DNA from: Desulfitobacterium dehalogenans ATCC 51507
GTDB lineage: Bacteria; Bacillota; Desulfitobacteriia; Desulfitobacteriales; Desulfitobacteriaceae
Direction of reading: 5' to 3'
Assembly (NCBI RefSeq): GCF_000243155.2
Contig: NC_018017.1
Location: forward strand, 1,178,001 to 1,242,000
Length of the DNA stretch: 64,000 nt
Part shown: one piece after another, positions 25,645 through 33,748 of the stretch
Numbering within the stretch: position 1 is the stretch's first letter
Layout of the letters: each line of letters opens with the position of its first letter
Translations under genes and position numbers: made by a program
The notes under the pieces: generated by a model
Told to the model about the DNA's origin: nothing
What the model saw: only the letters and a program-made list of their open reading frames with translations
The model's database searches: none

Positions 25645-26236
25645 GGCGAGAAATATTTACTTCCGCTATGGCAAAGAGCCTTGGATTATTCAGGACGTCA
25701 ATCTTCAAATAGAAGAAGGGGAGAGGGTAGGGCTGATTGGGCCTTCAGGATGTGGCAAAAGTACCCTTTCCAAAATTCTCTCCGGTTACCTTAAGCCAAC
25801 CCGAGGGGAGGTATTGCTTGATGGTAAGCCTTTACAGTCAAGGGGCTATTGTCCGGTTCAATTAATTTATCAACATCCTGAAAAAGCTCTCAATCCCCGC
25901 TGGAAGCTGGAAGCATCCTTAGCGGAAGGCTGGGAGCCTGATGAAAAGACACTCGAGGAATTGGGAATTGAGAGCGAATGGTTAAAGCGCTATCCCAATG
26001 AACTCTCGGGAGGGGAGTTGCAGCGCTTCTGTATTGCCCGGGTGCTGGGTCAACCTACGCGCTTTCTGCTTGCCGATGAGATAAGCACTATGCTGGATGT
26101 TATTACTCAGGCCCAGATTTGGCATGTGTTGTTAAAGATCACAAAAGAGCGCAACATGGGTCTGTTAACCGTCACCCATAATCGCGCCCTCGCTGAAAAA
26201 GTCTGTACACGTATGATTCATTTTGAAGAGCTCTGA
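25634..26236 (+). CDS. Short ABC transporter ATP-binding protein (NikE/DppF-like)
   Basis: ATG 25634 follows gaggtg (25623-25628) and overlaps the previous gene by 11 bases. The 200-residue product has Walker A GPSGCGKS (around 38-45), Q-loop QHPEKALNPRW, signature LSGGELQR, Walker B FLLADEIS and H-loop VTHNR. It ends straight after the core domain and lacks the ~60-residue C-terminal oligopeptide domain of DppF/NikE. Core motifs are intact, so it is probably functional. It closes the five-gene operon. Confidence 0.88.
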   Translation: MLLEARNIYFRYGKEPWIIQDVNLQIEEGERVGLIGPSGCGKSTLSKILSGYLKPTRGEVLLDGKPLQSRGYCPVQLIYQHPEKALNPRWKLEASLAEGWEPDEKTLEELGIESEWLKRYPNELSGGELQRFCIARVLGQPTRFLLADEISTMLDVITQAQIWHVLLKITKERNMGLLTVTHNRALAEKVCTRMIHFEEL

Positions 26237-26255
26237 ATACGCAACCTCCTCTAGG

Positions 26256-26284
26256 CCTGCTTTCTTTGGAAGGCGGGTCTTTTT
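26256..26284. terminator. Terminator between convergent operons
   Basis: Nine-base-pair stem cctgctttc / gaaggcggg (two G-U pairs) with a 4-base loop, followed by tcttttt. It terminates the ABC operon and, read from the other strand, ends 0-20 bases after the stop of the response regulator gene. Confidence 0.75.
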
Positions 26285-26984
26285 AACCCGCAAATTTATA
26301 CCCCACACCCCAGACGGTTAGGATATATTCCGGACGGCCGGGGTCCAGCTCGATTTTCTCCCTGACTTTGCGGATAAACACAGTGATGGTACCAGAATCC
26401 CCTAAATATTTTTCTCCCCACAGATTATCGAAAAGCTGCTGACGGGTAAAAACCTGACCAGGGTGATTGGCCATAAAGGATAGAAGTTCGAACTCCTTTG
26501 AAGTGAGGTCCACCTTTTTGCCACGGACGATAACTTCAAAGGTTTTATTATTAATTTCCAAATCTTTAAAGATCAAACGATCTTTATCCTCTGCCAAACT
26601 CTCAGTGGAAAGTCTAAAGGCTCTGCGGAACATGGCTTTCATACGCAAGGCCAGCTCAATGGGGCTAAAGGGCTTAGTCATATAATCGTCGGCCCCCATA
26701 TTGAATCCTACACTTTTATCAACAATATCCCCTTTGGCGGAAAGGAGGATAATGGGGACGGCACTTTCTTGACGAATTCTACGGCACACTTCAAACCCAT
26801 CCAGTTCCGGTAGCATAACATCCAGAATGATCAGATCAGGATTCTCTTGGGCAAACATTTGTAAAGCCTTTTCCCCGTCGGAAGCGTAGCAAAAGTCATA
26901 GCCTTCCTTTTGAGCGAGATGGGCAACGACTTTGCGAATGCTATCCTCATCGTCCACTAACATTACTTTGAGCTGCTTTTCCAT
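26283..26984 (-). CDS. OmpR/PhoB-family response regulator
   Basis: A 233-residue regulator with a receiver domain (acidic pocket DDED at 11-14, phospho-acceptor Asp55 in LIILDVMLP, conserved Lys in KPFSP) and a C-terminal winged helix ending ILTVWGVGYKFAG. It lies directly downstream of its kinase gene on the minus strand (16 bases), so the two form a two-component pair. A close paralogue, likewise paired with a heme-motif kinase, is at 41175. OmpR-type regulators bind direct repeats with 10-11 base period, such as those found at 28861 and 41886. Confidence 0.92.
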   Translation of the reverse strand: MEKQLKVMLVDDEDSIRKVVAHLAQKEGYDFCYASDGEKALQMFAQENPDLIILDVMLPELDGFEVCRRIRQESAVPIILLSAKGDIVDKSVGFNMGADDYMTKPFSPIELALRMKAMFRRAFRLSTESLAEDKDRLIFKDLEINNKTFEVIVRGKKVDLTSKEFELLSFMANHPGQVFTRQQLFDNLWGEKYLGDSGTITVFIRKVREKIELDPGRPEYILTVWGVGYKFAG

Positions 26985-27000
26985 AGTTTCCCCTCTTCTC

Positions 27001-28680
27001 TTATTCTAAATTTTGAATAGGAATACCCACGATAAAGCTGCTTCCACCGCCGAATTGGCTATCTACCTTAATCCAACCCTGATGCAGTTCAACCAATTCT
27101 TTGGCAAGAGAGAGTCCTAATCCGGTGCCTCCATATTTTCGAGAAGCGGAGCTATCTGCTTGGGTAAACTTTTCAAAGATGTATTTCTGATCCTCCTCTT
27201 TTATCCCAATGCCATTATCATTGACCCTGAGAATGATTTCATTTGTGAGAGAATTATATTCAACAAGAATCTCAATTCTTCCTCCCGAGTCAGTGAATTT
27301 AACCGCATTACCGGCGAGATTCTCGATAATTCTGCGAATTTTTTCAGGATCCGCTTTGGTTAAAGGAACATGGGGATCCACATGAACACTTAAATCAATG
27401 CCTTTGCTTTTAGCTAAGGGAGTAATGACACTTTCTACTAAAGCGATAATATCCTGCATATCGACGATTTCAAGATTCAATTGTGCCTTGCCGGCTTCGA
27501 TTTTTGCCAGATCCAAGATATTATTGATCAGTCGGAGCAGGATTTGACTATTGGTCTGTATCTCCTCAAGGATATGAAGATTATTCTCATCCTGGGGCGG
27601 CAAATCCACTAACATAAGTTCGGTAAAGGCAATAATAGAGGTGAGAGGAGTTCGCAGTTCGTGACTCATCACGGCCAAAAACTCAGATTTATAGATATTG
27701 GTTTCGTTAAGGCGTAGGTTCATTTGCTCCAGTTCGTATTGGTGTTTCTTTAAGATGGAGTTAGCCTTTTCTAATTCATCCGTCCGTTGCTCGACTTTCA
27801 ATTCCAGGTTGCTGTAGAGATCCTTCAGCTGTTCCGTCATATTCTGAAAATGATTGGTCAGCCTGCGGATTTCACCTCTGGCCTTTAGGTCTTTTAGATT
27901 AACATCCCATTGGCCTGCCCCCACTTTGGAAACAGCCTGCTCTAATTCCCCAAGGGAGCTTGTAACCATTTTAGTCACTAATAAATAAATACAGGTAATG
28001 CACACCAAAATAAGCACCAAGGAAAAGAAAGCATTGCTCCTTTGACTACCATGCATATTCTCCAGATAAATATCCATGGGCATGGTCAAACTCAGTGCTC
28101 CCGCAAAATCTCCGATTTTCAAACCTTCTTTAGCATAGCCGGAGATATCGATTTCACCTTTCGGCTCTCCATGACAATCCAAACAGAACTTATCAATGAC
28201 CAGGGGAGTCATATAACGGAAAACAGGCTTGCCATCCATATCTTCTATAGCCCAATATTCAGTGGTCGTAGGAAGTTTTTTAAGATGGATGACTCCCAGA
28301 ATCTCAAATTCATCCGGCGCATTCAGTATATTTCGATAGCTAATATTTGTAGGTTTCAATTTATAATCTGTTTCGGCAGCCAGCATGGCACCTACCCCCA
28401 TAGCCACTGTCGAGCAACTGAGAAATTTATATTCTAAATTACCTTCGAGATCATAATTGATTTTACGTTGGTTAATGGCCATGAATTCCCAAAGGGCTTT
28501 TTGCTGTTGGGTGATAATCTGGGCCTTTTCAAGCATCTCTCGTTCAGCCTGCTTCATCTCTTGATGATAATCCCAAAAATATTTGGCACCCATAACCATA
28601 ATAATTACAATCACAGTAGCCAGCATAAAGCTGAAGGTTAAGTTATCGGGAGTCCTGATTTTTTTCTTGATGCCGCTCAT
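27001..28680 (-). CDS. Sensor histidine kinase with DUF3365 heme-motif sensor domain
   Basis: A 559-residue membrane kinase. Order: TM1 (about 15-33), an extracytoplasmic DUF3365 (Tll0287-like) domain with FCLDCHGEP, a CxxCH heme c attachment motif (Cys166-His170), TM2 (about 217-240), HAMP (about 240-295), coiled coil, HisKA with MSHELRTPL (His340) and HATPase_c with N-box and GTGLGLSLA. The heme motif and context (respiratory enzymes, cytochrome c maturation genes) suggest redox or gas sensing at the outer face. Probably controls torD-dms and/or the nap region through the regulator at 26283. Confidence 0.9.
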   Translation of the reverse strand: MSGIKKKIRTPDNLTFSFMLATVIVIIMVMGAKYFWDYHQEMKQAEREMLEKAQIITQQQKALWEFMAINQRKINYDLEGNLEYKFLSCSTVAMGVGAMLAAETDYKLKPTNISYRNILNAPDEFEILGVIHLKKLPTTTEYWAIEDMDGKPVFRYMTPLVIDKFCLDCHGEPKGEIDISGYAKEGLKIGDFAGALSLTMPMDIYLENMHGSQRSNAFFSLVLILVCITCIYLLVTKMVTSSLGELEQAVSKVGAGQWDVNLKDLKARGEIRRLTNHFQNMTEQLKDLYSNLELKVEQRTDELEKANSILKKHQYELEQMNLRLNETNIYKSEFLAVMSHELRTPLTSIIAFTELMLVDLPPQDENNLHILEEIQTNSQILLRLINNILDLAKIEAGKAQLNLEIVDMQDIIALVESVITPLAKSKGIDLSVHVDPHVPLTKADPEKIRRIIENLAGNAVKFTDSGGRIEILVEYNSLTNEIILRVNDNGIGIKEEDQKYIFEKFTQADSSASRKYGGTGLGLSLAKELVELHQGWIKVDSQFGGGSSFIVGIPIQNLE

Positions 28681-28860
28681 AACTCAACCCCCTTTTATAG
28701 TTCATATTCTTGTGAGAACTATCTTGATTATAAGAAAAAATAATTACGACCATAAAAAAGTACGGTCTACAAAAGTTTATCATACAAGTTGGTGTTTTGT
28801 TAAGTGCTTAATCGCCTTTGTAAATATTGGTTTAGAAAAGTTTGTGAAAAATAATATTAC

Positions 28861-28912
28861 GTTAATCTTTTGTTAATATTTACACATTGAGAATTAATAT
28901 TTTTGTGATAAA
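28861..28912 (+). promoter_or_regulatory. Direct-repeat box and promoter upstream of torD
   Basis: Two gttaat units 11 bases apart (28861-28866 and 28872-28877) form gttaatcttttgttaa, with another ttaat 22 bases further on (28894-28898). The identical 16 bases occur at 41886 before resB. A -10-like tgtgataaa follows (28904-28912). The 11-base period is typical of PhoB/OmpR-type binding. The region is shared with the divergent kinase gene starting at 28680. Confidence 0.55.
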
Positions 28913-28941
28913 CTACACAAAAGCAATGGATGAGGTGTCTC

Positions 28942-29634
28942 ATGATGGAAACTACCCAAAATGATACTATTGCGATACTACTTGCCAATCGTCATTACCT
29001 TTATGGACTACTACAACACACTTTTGGAAATGAGCCTAGTAGCCAATTGTTTGAAGCCGTTACCGGTGAACACACCCAGGATGCCCTGCAATTATGGCTT
29101 AATGAGGATAGTGATCCAAGTGCCTATCTTTCCTTGTTGAACGAAGTGAAAATGGCCTTGAATAATGATAGGGAAAAGACACTGGAGCATTTAAAAAGTG
29201 AATACACCTTTTTATTTATTGGTCCTAATAGGCTGCCTGCTCCTCCCTGGGAATCTGTTTACCGCAGTGAGGAAAGAATGATTTTTCAAGAAAGTACACT
29301 AAGAGTACGTCGAGCTTATCTGGAATATGGGTTTCTACCGTCAAATTATCCTCATGAGGCGGATGATCATTTAGCGATGGAGCTGGACTTTATGGTTCAT
29401 TTGAGTAAGCTGGCCCTGGAGCGATTCGAGGAAGAAAGACATGAAGATACTCAAAAGATATTATCCAGTCAAAAGAAGTTCCTGGAGGAACATTTATTGG
29501 TCTGGATTAAGGACTTTTCCCGGGAGATCCAAAATTCTAAGACACATTACTTTTATCCCCAGTTAGCTGCCCTGACCGAGAAGATATTGCAAGTGGATAA
29601 GGTTGTTATACAGGAAATAATGGGTGTAATCTAA
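28942..29634 (+). CDS. TorD/DmsD-family molybdoenzyme chaperone
   Basis: ATG 28942 (or 28945) follows gaggtg at 28932-28937; ATG 28930 would overlap that site. The ~230-residue helical protein contains the family hallmark around PPWESVYRSEERMIFQEST and the acidic EADDHLAMELDFM segment. Such chaperones bind the Tat signal of a DMSO-reductase-family catalytic subunit and hold it back until the molybdenum cofactor is inserted. It precedes the first DmsA-like gene by ~90 bases and probably serves both DmsA paralogues. Expression likely starts at the box described at 28861. Confidence 0.88.
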   Translation: MMETTQNDTIAILLANRHYLYGLLQHTFGNEPSSQLFEAVTGEHTQDALQLWLNEDSDPSAYLSLLNEVKMALNNDREKTLEHLKSEYTFLFIGPNRLPAPPWESVYRSEERMIFQESTLRVRRAYLEYGFLPSNYPHEADDHLAMELDFMVHLSKLALERFEEERHEDTQKILSSQKKFLEEHLLVWIKDFSREIQNSKTHYFYPQLAALTEKILQVDKVVIQEIMGVI

Positions 29635-29726
29635 TGGTCAAGCTATGCTTAAGGGGGTGATGGGTTCCCCAGGAATCTAAGCACTAATACTATCGATGTA
29701 CGAAGTCAAGGAGGTTAAGAAAAGGA

Positions 29727-32303
29727 ATGGTAAATTTATTAGATAAGATTAATGAATTGAATCTAAGCCGCAGAAGCTTTCTTAAAGCCAGCACCGCCGC
29801 CGCTGCCGCCCTTTCTTTGGGAGGCTGCGCGAACACCTTGACCACGGCCAGCCCTGATCAGATGGCCAATGGGGAAGGTGAGTGGAGAACAGCGGCCTGT
29901 TGGCATAACTGTGGCAGCCGATGTTTAAATAAGGCTTTGGTCGTTGACGGTGTGGTTGTCCGCCAAAAAACAGACGACACTCATCCGGACAGTCCTGATT
30001 TTCCCCAGCAAAGAGCTTGCCTCCGTGGGCGTTCCCAAAGACAACAGGTATTTGGCGCCGATCGTTTGAAATACCCAATGCGCAGGAAGAATTGGGCACC
30101 AGGAGGCGGGCAAAAAGAACTCCGTGGTCAAGATGAATGGGTAAGAATTTCTTGGGAGGAAGCCTTTGAGTCGATTGCCGGTGAGCTGAAAAGGATTAAA
30201 GAAGAGCATGGCAATCGTGCTATCTTTGCCGATGGCGGAGATGCTTCCAAAGTGCTGGCCTTGTATGGCGGCTATGTAAGCAATTGGGGCACCACATCCC
30301 GCGGAACCTGGCATGGAACCAATGGCCCTGTGGGTATTGGACCTTCCGCTGTTGAAGGGATCAATGACCGGATTGATATGAGAAACTGCGAAACCGTGAT
30401 CATGTTCAGCATGAATCCGGCTTGGAGCTCGGCGGGCAACCCAGCCTACAATTTCATGCAGGTTAAAAAGGCCGGTGCGGAGTTCATTGCCGTAGACCCA
30501 TACTACAATGATACCTATGCTTTACTGGAAGCGGATTGGATTCCCTCACGCCCTTCGGAAGATACCGCCCTGCTTCTGGGAGTTGCCCATACTCTGATTG
30601 TGGAAGATGATCCTGCTACCAATCCCCTGATTGACTGGGAGTACCTGAAGAATAATACCATCGGCTTTGATGCCGACAGCATGCCGGAAGGTGCCGATCC
30701 TAAGGATAATTTCAAAGATTATGTCCTGGGAACCTATGATGGCACACCTAAAAATGCCGAATGGGCCTCTGAAATCTGTGGAGTGGAACCCCAACGCATT
30801 CGTTACCTGGCCAGAGCCATGAGTAAAAACAAGAAAGTAGCCATTATCTTTGGCTGGGCGTCAGCAAGAACTCAGAATGCCGATAGCCTTCCCCAACTGG
30901 TGATGACCATCGGAGCCATGACCGGGCATATGGGAAAATCCGGGCATATGTGCGGAGTAAGCTGCCACACAGGCTCCAGCAATGGCGGACCGGGCTTGGT
31001 GACCGCAGGTAAAGATGGACTGCCTTCCGTGGAGAACCCTGTGGACGACAGCCTCAATCATACGGAAATGTGGCGGGCCATCGTCGACGGCAAATATAAT
31101 TTTACAGGTCAAATGAAGTGGAAAAAGGGAGAAATGCGCGACATTGACATCCGCGCTATTTACCACGATACCAGTGCCCGTCTGCAAACTGCCGACGGTA
31201 TGACCAAAGGGATCGAAGCCCACCGTAAGGTGGAGCTGGTGGTAAGCCATGCTCAATTCTTAACCACCAACGCTAAATATTCAGACTTCGTGCTGCCTCT
31301 GACTACAGAATGGGAAAAACTTGGCGGGTTTGTCACCGGCAACCGGGAAATTTTGATTATGTATTCCCAAATTACCGAAAAAATGTACGAATGTGAAAGC
31401 GACCAATGGATTGCCAAGGAGTTGGGAAAACGTTTAGGGGTAGATGTCAGCAAAGCCTTCCCCTTTGACGAAAAACAGCAATTCTTTAATATGATTGCGG
31501 GAAGCAAAGTGACCTTACCCGATGGCAAGACAAAAGCCCCCCTGGTCACCATCACGGCCGCCGATATTGCCGAATGGGGAGTGGAAGGTGAGCCCCAGGA
31601 AGGTCAAATTACTCTTAAAGAATTTAAAGAGCAAGGCCTCTATCAAGTCGAAAGAAAACCGGGAGATAACTACGGCTTCATTGCTTATAAGAAATTCAGA
31701 GACGATCCGGCAGCCAATCCGCTGGGCACCGAAAGCGGCAAGATGGAGATTTATTCCCGTGCTCTTGCCCAGAGAATCAACAATATGGGATATAGCAAGA
31801 TCGAGCCGATTCCCACCTATATTCCACCGGTTGAAGGCTATCAGGCCACTTTCAGTGATTGGAAGAGCAAGGCCAAAGGAGACTATCCTTTCCAAGTGAT
31901 TAATCCTCACTATCTGCGCCGCTCCCACTCCGTCTTTGATAATGTCCAGTGGCTCAGAGAAACCTGGCCTAATCCTGTCTTCATCAATGCTCAGGATGCC
32001 AAAGCTAAAGGAATTATGGATGGAGATACCGTCTTGTTAACCAGCCAACATGGCAAGGTCCTGCGCACTGCTTTGGTTACCGAGCGCTTTATGCCGGGTG
32101 TCATCGGCCTGCCTCATGGTTCTTGGGTGGACATGGACGAGAAAACCGGTATTGATAAGGGCGGAGCAGACAACATTCTCTGCGGTCCGGTATCTACGGG
32201 ACAAGGTGCTTCCGGCTGGAATACCTGTATCGTTCAGCTTGAGAAATATGCTGGAGCTTCATTAATCCCAGATGTAGAAAAACCCCAACGGATCATTTTT
32301 TAG
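29727..32303 (+). CDS. DmsA-type molybdopterin oxidoreductase, catalytic subunit 1
   Basis: An 858-residue enzyme of the DMSO reductase family. N-terminus has a Tat motif (LSRRSFLKA, 13-21) followed by a lipobox-like LSLGGC (Cys34), so it is probably exported folded and lipid-anchored. [4Fe-4S] ligands are Cys58, Cys62, Cys66 and Cys98; the likely molybdenum ligand is Ser191 in WGTTSRGTW, aligned with the Ser of DmsA. It would reduce an S- or N-oxide or related acceptor, fed by the DmsB and DmsC subunits encoded next. A second, clearly related copy lies at 33749. True substrate unknown. Confidence 0.9.
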   Translation: MVNLLDKINELNLSRRSFLKASTAAAAALSLGGCANTLTTASPDQMANGEGEWRTAACWHNCGSRCLNKALVVDGVVVRQKTDDTHPDSPDFPQQRACLRGRSQRQQVFGADRLKYPMRRKNWAPGGGQKELRGQDEWVRISWEEAFESIAGELKRIKEEHGNRAIFADGGDASKVLALYGGYVSNWGTTSRGTWHGTNGPVGIGPSAVEGINDRIDMRNCETVIMFSMNPAWSSAGNPAYNFMQVKKAGAEFIAVDPYYNDTYALLEADWIPSRPSEDTALLLGVAHTLIVEDDPATNPLIDWEYLKNNTIGFDADSMPEGADPKDNFKDYVLGTYDGTPKNAEWASEICGVEPQRIRYLARAMSKNKKVAIIFGWASARTQNADSLPQLVMTIGAMTGHMGKSGHMCGVSCHTGSSNGGPGLVTAGKDGLPSVENPVDDSLNHTEMWRAIVDGKYNFTGQMKWKKGEMRDIDIRAIYHDTSARLQTADGMTKGIEAHRKVELVVSHAQFLTTNAKYSDFVLPLTTEWEKLGGFVTGNREILIMYSQITEKMYECESDQWIAKELGKRLGVDVSKAFPFDEKQQFFNMIAGSKVTLPDGKTKAPLVTITAADIAEWGVEGEPQEGQITLKEFKEQGLYQVERKPGDNYGFIAYKKFRDDPAANPLGTESGKMEIYSRALAQRINNMGYSKIEPIPTYIPPVEGYQATFSDWKSKAKGDYPFQVINPHYLRRSHSVFDNVQWLRETWPNPVFINAQDAKAKGIMDGDTVLLTSQHGKVLRTALVTERFMPGVIGLPHGSWVDMDEKTGIDKGGADNILCGPVSTGQGASGWNTCIVQLEKYAGASLIPDVEKPQRIIF

Positions 32304-32320
32304 AAGGGAGTGTGCAGTAA

Positions 32321-32896
32321 ATGGGTTATTTGGGATTCTATTTTGATATGACGGCCTGTATTGGCTGCAGAACATGTCAGATTGCCTGTAAAGATAAAAA
32401 TGATTTGAAAGTAGGCACCATCTTTAGGCAGGCCAGAACCTACGAAGTAGGGGTCTATCCGGCACCCGGGGCCTATCACTATTCAGGAAGCTGCAACCAT
32501 TGTGCCCAACCTAAATGTGTGGAAGGATGTCCTACCGGGGCCATGCATGTAGCAGAAGACGGCACAGTTCAGCATGACAGAGCCAAATGCATTGGCTGCA
32601 GGTACTGTACCTGGGCCTGCCCCTATGGTGTACCCCAATTCATCAAAGATTTGGGGAAAGTAGGAAAATGCGACGGCTGCAAGGACTTGCGTGATGAAGG
32701 CAAAAACCCCGTCTGTGTGGATGCCTGCCCGATGCGGGCTCTGGAGTGGGGAGATACGGATGAACTGAAGGCCAAACATGGTGACACCACCAGTGAATTG
32801 GCAATTCTGCCTGAAGCGTCCCGGACGAAGCCGTCCCTGGTGATCAAGGCGAAAAGAATTGCGGCACAAAAAGACTTCAGGTATAAGGAGGTTTAA
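32321..32896 (+). CDS. DmsB-type four-cluster ferredoxin subunit 1
   Basis: A 191-residue electron-transfer subunit with four cysteine clusters: CIGCRTCQIAC, CNHCAQPKCVEGC, CIGCRYCTWAC and CDGCKDLRDEGKNPVCVDAC. It has no signal peptide, as expected for a subunit carried across the membrane with its DmsA partner. It links the quinol-oxidising DmsC to DmsA. Located 17 bases after the catalytic gene and 2 bases before dmsC. Confidence 0.92.
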   Translation: MGYLGFYFDMTACIGCRTCQIACKDKNDLKVGTIFRQARTYEVGVYPAPGAYHYSGSCNHCAQPKCVEGCPTGAMHVAEDGTVQHDRAKCIGCRYCTWACPYGVPQFIKDLGKVGKCDGCKDLRDEGKNPVCVDACPMRALEWGDTDELKAKHGDTTSELAILPEASRTKPSLVIKAKRIAAQKDFRYKEV

Positions 32897-32898
32897 GT

Positions 32899-33729
32899 AT
32901 GGGTGAAAGCGCTTTACTGGTATTTTCCTTTTTCATGCAGGCCTCCATCGGCATTATGCTTTTTATGACCCTTGGCAAGATCCTCCACGCTGATCAAGAG
33001 TTCAAGAAAGCGGCCTATCTGGCCGCCGGTTTAAGCATCATCGGCGTGATTGCTTCCCTGGCTCACTTAGGGAAACCACTGGCTGCCTTGAATTCTCTTC
33101 TCAATGTGGGAAGTTCCTGGCTGAGCAGAGAAATCCTGTTTAGCGGCGTATTTATGGGCATCGCCGTGCTTTATGCTCTGGTTCAATATCTTAAGGTGGA
33201 GAATCAAGGGATTAAGGCAGCGCTTAGATGGGCTGGCAGCGGGATTGGCCTAATCGCCGTATTCTCCATGGCGAAACTTTATTCTACAGCTTCGGTTCCC
33301 GTTTGGCAGGGGGCCAATACCTTTGCTGATTTTTATGGAACAACCCTTGCCGTCGGCGCCTTGCTTTTCCTGGCCTTAAGCTTTAAAGAATTACAGGGTA
33401 AGGATAAAAAGATCATTGGTTTGATCGTCCTGGCTGCCGTCGTCATTCAAGCTGCAGTAGCGGTACCTTATGGGATTAACCTTAGTCTTGGCGGGTCGGC
33501 CGCCCATGCCAGCGCCGAAATCCTCAATGGCCTGAGTGTAGCGGTTGGCTTAAAATGGCTGCTTGTTCTTGGTGGAGCAGGATTTTTGCTTTGGCCCACT
33601 CTTCAGCAGGAGGCGAAGTCAGCCACAGGGATGATTTATCTGGCCGGTATAGCTTTGGTCTGTGGTCAGTTTATTGGCCGGTATATTTTTTACGCTGCCA
33701 TGGTCGTTACGAATATTGGACTAATTTAA
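32899..33729 (+). CDS. DmsC-type membrane anchor subunit 1
   Basis: A 276-residue protein with eight predicted membrane helices matching the DmsC family (LAHLGKPLAALNSLLNVGSSWLSREILFSGVF near residues 53-85 is a hallmark). It anchors the complex and oxidises menaquinol. Follows dmsB by 2 bases and precedes the second catalytic gene by 19 bases, so both dms units are probably one transcript. Confidence 0.9.
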   Translation: MGESALLVFSFFMQASIGIMLFMTLGKILHADQEFKKAAYLAAGLSIIGVIASLAHLGKPLAALNSLLNVGSSWLSREILFSGVFMGIAVLYALVQYLKVENQGIKAALRWAGSGIGLIAVFSMAKLYSTASVPVWQGANTFADFYGTTLAVGALLFLALSFKELQGKDKKIIGLIVLAAVVIQAAVAVPYGINLSLGGSAAHASAEILNGLSVAVGLKWLLVLGGAGFLLWPTLQQEAKSATGMIYLAGIALVCGQFIGRYIFYAAMVVTNIGLI

Positions 33730-33748
33730 AAGGAGGCTACTCATACTC

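Noticed and set aside
30861-31256. Long minus-strand ORFs inside the dmsA genes (also near 29925-30314 and 31515-31928)
   Set aside because: They are antisense to a clearly coding, motif-rich gene and have no ribosome sites or recognisable domains; typical shadow frames of biased codon use.
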